This document shows positions 1 through 5,485 of a stretch of 5,485 bases of DNA, piece by piece; positions within the stretch are counted from its first letter, which is position 1; each line of letters begins with the position of its first letter. A program made the translations under genes and the position numbers. The stretch is from contig CAZGSG010000383.1 in assembly GCA_964528095.1 (NCBI GenBank), forward strand, positions 1-5,485, in the 5' to 3' direction. Under the pieces are notes generated by a model, which was given only the letters and a program-made list of their open reading frames with translations, was not told where the DNA came from and did no database searches. The DNA is from CAZGSG01 sp964528095. GTDB taxonomy: Bacteria > Bacteroidota > Bacteroidia > Chitinophagales > Chitinophagaceae.

Positions 1-53
1 GCCTGTACAGCAAATCCATAAAGTAGCAGGCCGATAAAGAATATTTTTTTCAT
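1..53 (-). CDS. N-terminus of an exported protein (partial, cut by window edge)
   Basis: The minus strand from 53 down to 1 reads as an ATG followed by MKKIFFIGLLLYGFAVQA-type sequence: two lysines, then a hydrophobic stretch of about 13 residues, then a short polar end. This has the shape of a Sec signal peptide, so the product is probably exported to the periplasm or cell surface. Only 17 full codons are in the window, so nothing can be said about the mature protein. The ATG has an A-rich leader (AAACAAACAATA) and no Shine-Dalgarno motif, as is usual in Bacteroidota. It lies 87 bp downstream of the 544-aa secreted-protein gene on the same strand and could be cotranscribed with it. An ORF this short would be doubtful alone; the signal-peptide pattern and the matching orientation and style of its neighbours support it. 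Confidence 0.7.
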   Translation of the reverse strand, partial: MKKIFFIGLLLYGFAVQ

Positions 54-140
54 TATTGTTTGTTTAAAAAGTACCCATCTTTTATACTGCCCGGCAGATG
101 GAAATATATAGAATAAGAGGAACGTTGTTTTTTCATGTAC

Positions 141-1775
141 TTATTTTATCCCAACAGGGAGTTTGACTGACTTTTCGGGTGATGTTTGATTATAATAAGC
201 AATTTTTCCTTCTCTTTCAGTACTGCCACTACGTTGCAGGATGAGTGCATGCTTATCCCCGTTTTTACCGATGCTGAAAGTGTACGTGTATTTTTCTAAT
301 TTTCTCCTGGCGATTTTCATTTTTTTACCCCAGGTTTCGTTAATGGCACGATTGGTTACATCACTGTTTCCATTGGAAGTTTTTCCAATTTTGCTCCATT
401 CTTCATTTCCCCCGCTGACCGGGCTGATGGTGAGTTGATTGCTATTTATTGCATAAGTTCCCGTTTCGTATTCCAGGGTTTTCGTATCTGTATAGTGTGA
501 TGCACGAACGTTGACAAACCGGTAAGTACCATCTGCATTGAATTGATATTGTGCTGTAGAAAAACCTCCGGTGTTATCACCTGTTATCGCTCCTGCACCT
601 GTAAATTTTTCTGAAGAACTGCCTTCCCATATTTTTTCTGTAAGAGGTGAATTATTGGTGCTGCCTGCTGTTTCGTTTCTTTCTTGTGATACTGCGGCAA
701 CAGCAAATGATTTGTTTTCAAAACCAGTTTTAAAGCCCGGCGGGTTATCAATTAATGACCCGAAATTTTCCCGGAGCGAATAGTGGAATTCATTAGGGGC
801 ATTGGCGTTATTGAAGGTTCCTCCATCTCGTTGTGTGGACTTTCCGGATCTAAGGATGAGCGTGTAATCTTGGCTGCCCGAAAAATATCTTATCTCGAAT
901 ACATAAGTTACTTTTTCCATTTTATGTTCGGCTGCTTTTAGCCGTTTTCCCCATTCATTAGTTTGTTGGCCAACTTTGTTCCACCATCCGCCCATGCCTT
1001 TTTGGGGATTAATAGTAAGCTGGTTGCCGTTTACGGAGTAAGTGCCGGTTTCATACACAAACAAAATTTCTTTCATGGTAGTAAGCCATTGTTTTTCCCG
1101 GAATAAATAACTGCCATCTGCATAAAAAGCGTATTCCCTTCTTGTATATCCCGCTGTATATTGGGGCATACCATTGAAGTAAGCTCCCGTTGTTTCTGCA
1201 TTATAATCTATCCACAAGCCTGCCATAGCAGGATTACCGGTGCTGCTTGTAGTAGCTGGGACTGGATTAATAGTTCCTTTTTGCGATGGCTTTGCCCACT
1301 CCAGAGAATTAAGCAGCACCATCAAATCATTTTGATATCGTTGTGTGTTCGTCATTATAACCACACTTGCTGTTTGACCGCTACCGGTAGCAGTCAATAA
1401 AGTAGCCATACCTTTATTAGCTCCGTCTGTATAATTAGCCCCGCCGGCAATGATGTTCCATCCACTATCATTTGCCGGTTGCTCCATTGCCGGTTTATCA
1501 TTTACCTGAACCGATCCTTTTACCAGTTTGAGCCAGTCGTTATTAAAATTTTCATTGGCAGAGGCGGTGGATGCAGCCGCTTTTGTAATAACAACAATTG
1601 CATAGGCCCCGGTTTGCTTATCGCTGACGGAAAGCTGCAGGCCACTTTCATTTTTCTGTTGCTGCCAGCCTTTAGGAGCGCTGAAAGAGATCACATCGAA
1701 AGTTTGTTTCTGCGCATATGAATTCATGACTAACACAATGAAAAGAAGCAGGAATGAAAAAAAAAATTTGTTCAT
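141..1775 (-). CDS. Secreted protein with two tandem lipocalin-like domains
   Basis: 544 aa. Residues 1-21 form a signal peptide (NKFFF, a long hydrophobic core, then SYA|Q), with no lipobox cysteine, so the protein is probably periplasmic or secreted. Residues 24-163 form a first domain that I do not recognise; it opens with F-S-A-P-K-G-W and is predicted beta-rich by eye. A Pro/Ser/Thr linker (164-183) leads to two homologous units, about 185-327 and 380-532. They share YETGTY-x-x-N-x-NQLTI-x-P (241-257 and 436-452), W-x-K-x-G (265 and 460), WGK followed by a basic helix-like stretch and EK-x-TY-x-F (275-293 and 482-500), and LIL followed by R-S-G-x-ST-x-R-x-G (306-318 and 511-523). The 'G-x-W' or 'IW' opening and the 'F-x-ADG-x-Y-x-F' strand resemble lipocalin-like beta-barrel domains of Bacteroidota, which often bind or shield small ligands; this assignment is inference. 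No catalytic residues are evident. The start is the only ATG before the signal peptide and lies 81 bp after the propeller lipoprotein gene. Confidence 0.85.
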   Translation of the reverse strand: MNKFFFSFLLLFIVLVMNSYAQKQTFDVISFSAPKGWQQQKNESGLQLSVSDKQTGAYAIVVITKAAASTASANENFNNDWLKLVKGSVQVNDKPAMEQPANDSGWNIIAGGANYTDGANKGMATLLTATGSGQTASVVIMTNTQRYQNDLMVLLNSLEWAKPSQKGTINPVPATTSSTGNPAMAGLWIDYNAETTGAYFNGMPQYTAGYTRREYAFYADGSYLFREKQWLTTMKEILFVYETGTYSVNGNQLTINPQKGMGGWWNKVGQQTNEWGKRLKAAEHKMEKVTYVFEIRYFSGSQDYTLILRSGKSTQRDGGTFNNANAPNEFHYSLRENFGSLIDNPPGFKTGFENKSFAVAAVSQERNETAGSTNNSPLTEKIWEGSSSEKFTGAGAITGDNTGGFSTAQYQFNADGTYRFVNVRASHYTDTKTLEYETGTYAINSNQLTISPVSGGNEEWSKIGKTSNGNSDVTNRAINETWGKKMKIARRKLEKYTYTFSIGKNGDKHALILQRSGSTEREGKIAYYNQTSPEKSVKLPVGIK

Positions 1776-1856
1776 TGCTATATTTTGTATGAGTATGCCA
1801 ATACGATGTACAATTTTGTGATCAATATTTACTTTTTATTGCAGCGATTATCCGGT

Positions 1857-3125
1857 TTATTTATAGATGATATCCGTTGTATTATTATGCCAGTCAGTAC
1901 TGGCCGATAAACGGGTCCGCTGCCCGTTCATCCAGTAACAGGGATTGTTTGCAGCCGTTTTGCCGGCTACATACACATTATTATCATAAACGAAAATGGA
2001 ATTGGCAGATGCACCGTTAATTAAGGAAACGACTGTCCCGTTTTTCCAATAAGCTGCATTATAACCTTGATCAAATCCGGCTACGTACACATCGTTTCCG
2101 GAGATCATTACTTTATTTGCTCCATAACAGGTATTGAGATCAGTGGGTGTCCCGTTTTTCCAATACCATCCAATATCGCTGCTTGTATTGTTAGTACCTG
2201 CTATATGCACATCATTACCTGAAACGCAAACGGAGTTCGCAACCCCATATCCGAGTGTTGCGGGTGTTCCGCCATTCCAGTATTTAGCCTGTTTAATCCC
2301 TGAAGCGTTTTTTTCGTATCCTACTACCCGAACGGTACTACCTGAAACCTGAATGGATCTTGCCTCCGCATCTTTTGTGCCGTCTGTAAGTGAAACTGCA
2401 GTTCCATTTTTCCAGTATTTGGCTACTAATATTCCTGCTGCATTTCTTTCTGTGCCGCATACATAAACATCATTTCCGTTTACAAAAATGGCACCGGCTC
2501 CTGCTTCATAGTTTTCGTCGGTAAGATAAACGGGCGTTCCGTTTTTCCAATAGGTGGCACGCCACTGCGTTACTTTTGTAGCGCCCGCTACATATACATC
2601 GCCTGGATCGGAAACAAACACAGAATTTCCGAAAGTTTCATTATTACCGCCCCAAAATGTTCCGGCATTGCCATCAACCCAAACCCTGCATTGCTGTTTA
2701 CCGAGAGCAGTATTCCATTCGGTACCGCAAACATATAATTTAGGTGCAGGCAGGGTAGTGGTGAAAGCAATGTCAGCACCATAAGCGGTGCCAACGCTGC
2801 TGGTAGCATACGCACGCACATGATAAGTAGTATTGGGTTGCAGGCCGGTAATAGCTGAAGTAAACGAACCGGTACCGTCACCATTGCTTGTTTTGGTATT
2901 TACATCAATGGCAGGATTGGCATTGGTGCTCCATACAATGCCTCTTGCAATTACTGTGGCAGCTCCTGCCGAACTTATATTTCCGCCACAAGTTGCTTCC
3001 ATAGAACCGATACCGGAAACGGGTGCAGTAGTAACCGAAGGCTGTAAACCGATTGCATCGTTATTATTTCTACTACAGCCCGCTATCAATAACATTGCTG
3101 TTAAAAGCAGTAATGGTCCTTTCAT
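1857..3125 (-). CDS. FN3-like / seven-repeat beta-propeller lipoprotein
   Basis: 422 aa from the chosen start. The frame stays open up to 3257, but the ATG at 3123-3125 begins a textbook lipoprotein signal, M-K-G-P then a leucine-rich core and lipobox L-I-A-G-C with Cys17, so the upstream 44 codons are taken as non-coding. Residues about 28-124 match the FN3-like domain of Bacteroidota surface proteins (ATCGG, then ARGIVWST, GTGSFTS, TTYHVRAYAT, GTAYG, FTT). Residues 129-422 are seven repeats of roughly 38-48 aa starting near 129, 177, 220, 265, 306, 346 and 384. Each opens with a strand like VYVAG or VYVCG; the middle has YWKNGT followed by V-x-L; the end is ANSIFVSGND-like. Seven repeats fit a closed seven-bladed propeller, a binding scaffold rather than an obvious enzyme. 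It is likely anchored to a membrane by lipid. The function is unknown. The leader is A-rich with no Shine-Dalgarno. Confidence 0.85.
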   Translation of the reverse strand: MKGPLLLLTAMLLIAGCSRNNNDAIGLQPSVTTAPVSGIGSMEATCGGNISSAGAATVIARGIVWSTNANPAIDVNTKTSNGDGTGSFTSAITGLQPNTTYHVRAYATSSVGTAYGADIAFTTTLPAPKLYVCGTEWNTALGKQQCRVWVDGNAGTFWGGNNETFGNSVFVSDPGDVYVAGATKVTQWRATYWKNGTPVYLTDENYEAGAGAIFVNGNDVYVCGTERNAAGILVAKYWKNGTAVSLTDGTKDAEARSIQVSGSTVRVVGYEKNASGIKQAKYWNGGTPATLGYGVANSVCVSGNDVHIAGTNNTSSDIGWYWKNGTPTDLNTCYGANKVMISGNDVYVAGFDQGYNAAYWKNGTVVSLINGASANSIFVYDNNVYVAGKTAANNPCYWMNGQRTRLSASTDWHNNTTDIIYK

Positions 3126-3147
3126 TCGTTTATTTGTTTTAATGATG

Positions 3148-3179
3148 TAAAAGTAGAATGGCGGCAGAAGCCCGGCAAT
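3148..3179 (-). promoter_or_regulatory. Possible Bacteroidota-type promoter of the propeller lipoprotein gene
   Basis: On the minus strand, TACTTTTA (3155-3148) matches the Bacteroidota -7 consensus TAnnTTTG except for the last base. ATTG (3179-3176) sits 20 nt upstream of it, within the usual spacing for the -33 TTTG element. Transcription would start only about 15-20 nt before the ATG at 3125, giving a short A-rich leader. The -33 element overlaps the left copy of the 18-bp direct repeat, so a protein bound there could affect this promoter. The call rests on motif matching by eye alone. Confidence 0.3.
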
Positions 3180-3194
3180 CATTAAAAAGGGGGA
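3177..3194. repeat. 18-bp direct repeat, left copy
   Basis: The sequence AATCATTAAAAAGGGGGA recurs at 3219-3236 with one mismatch (position 13, G against A). The copies are in the same orientation with a period of 42 bp, close to four turns of B-DNA. The flanks outside the 18 bp do not match. Both copies lie between the divergent lipoprotein and histidine kinase genes, so they could be binding sites for one regulator. This copy overlaps the proposed -33 element of the lipoprotein gene. Confidence 0.7.
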
Positions 3195-3218
3195 TTTCAT
3201 GGAAAAGCTGATCTGAAA

Positions 3219-3236
3219 AATCATTAAAAAAGGGGA
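3219..3236. repeat. 18-bp direct repeat, right copy
   Basis: Second copy of the unit at 3177-3194, reading AATCATTAAAAAAGGGGA, in the same orientation. It ends 59 bp before the start codon of the histidine kinase gene, a plausible position for an operator or activator site of that gene. Neither copy is internally palindromic, which is not what would be expected for a classical NarL/LuxR dimer site. Confidence 0.7.
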
Positions 3237-3259
3237 GCGGAAATAAACTATTATCAACG

Positions 3260-3267
3260 TTTATTTG
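3260..3267 (+). promoter_or_regulatory. Weak candidate -7 element for the histidine kinase operon
   Basis: TTTATTTG differs from the Bacteroidota -7 consensus TAnnTTTG at one defined base and lies 28 bp before the kinase ATG. I see no good TTTG/TTG -33 element at the expected distance, so support is slight. The leader up to the ATG is A/T-rich with no clear Shine-Dalgarno. Confidence 0.18.
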
Positions 3268-3295
3268 CTATAGCGGAAAAAATGTATTTTAGGGA

Positions 3296-5391
3296 ATGGT
3301 AAAATCATTGCTGATATTATTTTCACTGTTTTTTGTTTTAGACAGTCCGGCACAGGATGTATCAAATAAAAAAGACAGTCTTTTGAAACTTTTGCANNNN
3401 NNNNNNNNNNNNNNNNNNNNNNNNNNNNNNNNNNNNNNNNNNNNNNNNNNNNNNNNNNNNNNNNNNNNNNNNNNNNNNNNNNNNNNNNNNNNNNNNACAG
3501 TCCGGCACAGGATGTATCAAATAAAAAAGACAGTCTTTTGAAACTTTTGCATGCAGCAAAACCAGATACTGCAAAAGTGCAATTGTATCTGGATATTGGT
3601 AATGAATATGAATTTGATGATCCCGGAACTGCAGAACAGTACTATTTACTGGCCGGCGATTTAGCCCGAAAATTGAACAATAAGAAATATATTGTTAAGT
3701 ACATTTCTAATTACACGGCCCTGCTTAACCAGCGTGCTGCCTTTGACAGCTCATTATTGCTGAATAAAGAAGCCATTGAACTGGCAAGATCGCTGAATGA
3801 TGTGATCCTGTCAGGTAAAGTATATGCCAATACCGGCATTGTTTTTCAATACGCCAATTCTTACGACAGTGCGGTTTATTATTTTGAAATAGCAAAAAAA
3901 TATTTTGAACAGGTAAATGAAAAAATATTGCTTGCCCGTATGTGCGATATACTTTCCAATACTTATCGTGATTTGGAGCAAAAAGAAAAGGCTTTGGCGC
4001 TAAGCAAAGAATCCGTTAGTGTATTAAGAACTACTACGGATAGCATGTCTTTGGGAATGGCGATAACCAACCTTGGTGTCAACTATACGAAAACAGACGA
4101 TGAAACTGCACTGAAATGTTTTATTGAAGCGCTTGAAATAGCTAAGCAGCTTCATTTTACCAGGATGGAGATATCTAACAGGCTCAATATTGGCAATATC
4201 TACTTTCACCGTTATGATGCCTACAATATGAAAACAAATTATGAAAAGGCATTACAACTGAGCCGGGAGTTAAGAGAACCCGGAAGCGAAACTATTGCTT
4301 TACGTGGCATGGCATTTTATTATTTACTGACAAAAAAGTTTGGTGAGGCAAAGATCAGCATCAGCAAAGCCCTGACAATTACTGACAGTTTGAACTTGCG
4401 AAAGGAACATTCTGAAAACCTGAAAGCTTATTCAAGTGTATTGTATGCTTTGCATGACGTGGTGAAAGAAGAGCAAATACTCGACAGTGGCGGCCAGATA
4501 GAAGACGAAATTACCGGTGAGAATATTAATAAAATGACACTGACCATCGAGAAGAAATTCGAAACCGAAAAAAAAGAGGCGCAAATAAAATTGCAACAGG
4601 TACAGCTCAAACAAAAATCTACTCTTAATTATATTCTGATTGCAGGTGCAGCAGCACTATTGATCATTTCTTTACTCTCCTACCGGAATTATAAAAGCCG
4701 CCAGAAGTTGCAGTACCAGCGAATTACAGAACTGGAAACCGAAAAGCAACTTACCGCCACAGAAGCAGTATTGAAAGGAGAAGAACAGGAACGCACCCGC
4801 CTGGCCAAAGACCTTCACGATGGTTTGGGAGGAATGCTGAGTGGCATTAAACATTCATTAAGCAACATGAAAGAAAATCTAATTATGACGCCGGGCGATG
4901 CCCAGGCTTTTGAACGCAGCATTGATATGCTCGATAGTTCTATCCGGGAAATGCGCCGGGTAGCACACAACATGATGCCGGAGATACTGATAAAATATGG
5001 GCTGGATACAGCTTTGAAAGATTTTTGCAATGAAATTGACCGTAGTGGAGTAATTCATATAAATTACCAGTCTGTTGGTATGCAGAAAGTGGTAATAGAA
5101 CAAACCACGGCTGTAACCATTTACCGCATTGTGCAGGAACTTGTGAACAATACTATTAAGCATGCACAGGCAGAAAATATACTGGTGCAGTTACATCAGT
5201 CTGCGCAGGAAAAATTACTGGCTATTACTATTGAAGATGATGGAAAAGGTTTTGACACAAGCATACTGAACCAAGCAGGAGGAATAGGCTGGCAGAGCAT
5301 TAAAAACCGGGTGGAGTTTTTAAAAGGAAAGGTTGATATACAATCTTCGGCCGGTAAAGGCACATCTGTAATGATCGAAATAACGACTTGA
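3296..5391 (+). CDS. TPR-repeat sensor histidine kinase (HisKA_3 class), interrupted by an assembly gap
   Basis: As written, the frame is broken by 100 N plus a duplicated 55-bp flank (a 155-bp insertion). Removing 3397-3551 joins codon 34 (CAT) in frame and gives 646 aa; residue numbers use that form. Residues 1-19 are a signal peptide (cleavage S-P-A|Q). About 35-340 is a helical, TPR-like region, probably a periplasmic sensor. About 355-390 is a charged coiled coil, 393-410 a single membrane helix, and 411-448 a cytoplasmic coiled coil. The HisKA_3 phosphoacceptor motif is L-A-K-D-L-H-D-G-L-G with His456 (codon at 4816). The ATPase domain has an N-box (QELVNN, 562-567), a G1 box (DDGKGF, 596-601) and a glycine-rich GGIGWQSI (610-617), ending near GKGTS (635-639). 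All key residues are present, so an active kinase is expected, passing phosphate to the downstream response regulator. The signal sensed is unknown. The ATG at 3296 is chosen because it starts the signal peptide. Confidence 0.9.
3342..3396 (+). repeat. 55-bp duplicated contig end, left copy (assembly artefact)
   Basis: The 55 bp immediately before the N run are identical, base for base, to 3497-3551 immediately after it. Both encode the same kinase residues, from about D16 to L33 of the signal-peptide end. Fifty-five is a common assembler k-mer length, and adjoining contigs of a de Bruijn graph share exactly k bases. The duplication is therefore best read as one genomic copy present twice in the scaffold. 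Confidence 0.88.
3397..3496. other. Scaffold gap of exactly 100 N
   Basis: Exactly 100 undetermined bases, the conventional placeholder for a gap of unknown or unmeasured size. Because the flanking 55-mers are identical and removal restores the kinase frame, the real gap length is probably zero and the two contigs overlap. The alternative, a real tandem duplication around unsequenced DNA, cannot be excluded from this sequence alone. Confidence 0.97.
3497..3551 (+). repeat. 55-bp duplicated contig end, right copy (assembly artefact)
   Basis: Exact second copy of 3342-3396, running straight into the rest of the kinase coding sequence. The residues after it (H-A-A-K-P-D) continue naturally from the end of the left copy, which is why this copy is the one to drop when reconstructing the gene. 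Confidence 0.88.
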
Positions 5392-5485
5392 TGAAAGCAA
5401 GTATTTTTATAGTGGACGACCATTTTATGGTAATAGAAGGTATCCGCTCTTTACTATACAATGAAAGAGATATCGAATGGCTGGG
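5391..5485 (+). CDS. Response regulator, N-terminus (partial, probably NarL/LuxR type)
   Basis: The ATG at 5391-5393 shares its A with the kinase TGA stop (5389-5391), a TGATG overlap that suggests translational coupling and a common transcript. The 31 complete codons read M-K-A-S-I-F-I-V-D-D-H and then F-M-V-I-E-G-I-R-S-L-L. This is the start of a receiver domain: first beta strand, the acidic pair D9-D10 that binds Mg2+, and the first helix. The 'VDDH-x-x-x-x-x-G-x-x-x-L-L' pattern is typical of NarL/FixJ-type regulators, which usually carry a C-terminal LuxR helix-turn-helix and pair with HisKA_3 kinases like the one upstream. The phosphoacceptor aspartate and the output domain lie beyond the window, so the family of the output domain is inferred from the partner and the N-terminal motif. 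Confidence 0.85.
   Translation, partial: MKASIFIVDDHFMVIEGIRSLLYNERDIEWL

Noticed and set aside
71..101. Possible terminator hairpin on the minus strand downstream of the 544-aa protein gene
   Set aside because: CTGC/GCAG (87-97) is only four pairs with a three-base loop. The outer CCAT/ATGG pairing needs a seven-base bulge, and the following T-run (CTTTTT) is separated from the stem. It is too weak to call.
1776..1856. Promoter or terminator between the lipoprotein gene and the 544-aa protein gene
   Set aside because: I found no TAnnTTTG-like element with a partner and no stem with a T-tract; a short GTAT/ATAC pairing near 1790-1805 is too small to matter.
2588..2884. 98-aa minus-strand ORF and the 105-aa plus-strand ORF at 2833-3150
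   Set aside because: Both are other-frame shadows of the propeller lipoprotein gene and show no independent domain or start context.
3126..3257. Upstream 44-codon extension of the lipoprotein reading frame
   Set aside because: It contains no signal, repeats S-P-F-L-M-I only because of the 18-bp DNA repeat, and would bury the lipobox at residue 61. The ATG at 3125 gives a standard lipoprotein signal.
3342..3551. Genuine tandem repeat or mobile-element target duplication flanking an unknown insert
   Set aside because: The copies are far longer than usual target duplications, the gap is a round 100 N, and removing it restores the frame exactly, so an assembly artefact is the simpler reading.
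3362..3574. Minus-strand ORF spanning the N run
   Set aside because: It exists only because N codons are read through and the 55-bp duplicate is translated twice; there is no coding signal.

Overview
The window looks like a piece of a Bacteroidota chromosome, most likely from the Chitinophagaceae or a close relative. This is inferred from AT-rich A-tract leaders without Shine-Dalgarno motifs, signal peptides ending in 'AQ', an FN3-like lipoprotein domain of a style typical of that phylum, and a periplasmic-TPR/one-TM histidine kinase of a type common there. It appears to come from a draft assembly: a run of exactly 100 N lies between two identical 55-bp copies of the same sequence.

Layout. 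The left half (1-3125) carries three genes on the minus strand, all encoding exported proteins: the first 17 codons of a signal-peptide protein (cut by the window edge), a 544-aa secreted protein with two copies of a lipocalin-like beta-rich domain, and a 422-aa lipoprotein with an FN3-like domain followed by seven propeller-like repeats. The right half (3296-5485) carries, on the plus strand, a TPR sensor histidine kinase of the HisKA_3 class. Its stop codon overlaps by one base the start of a response regulator that resembles the NarL/LuxR family and runs off the window.

The two halves diverge from a 170-bp intergenic region (3126-3295). It holds an 18-bp near-perfect direct repeat with a 42-bp period, which is the best candidate regulatory element here. 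The kinase and regulator almost certainly form a two-component pair. Whether they control the divergent exported-protein genes is only a hypothesis from position. The kinase gene looks broken in the raw sequence, but deleting the N run and one 55-bp copy restores a continuous 646-aa reading frame, so the break is best read as an assembly artefact.

I saw no RNA genes, CRISPR arrays, insertion sequences or convincing terminators. I did not find a clear novel system. The most unusual items are the repeat pair in the intergenic region, the propeller lipoprotein, and the assembly artefact.
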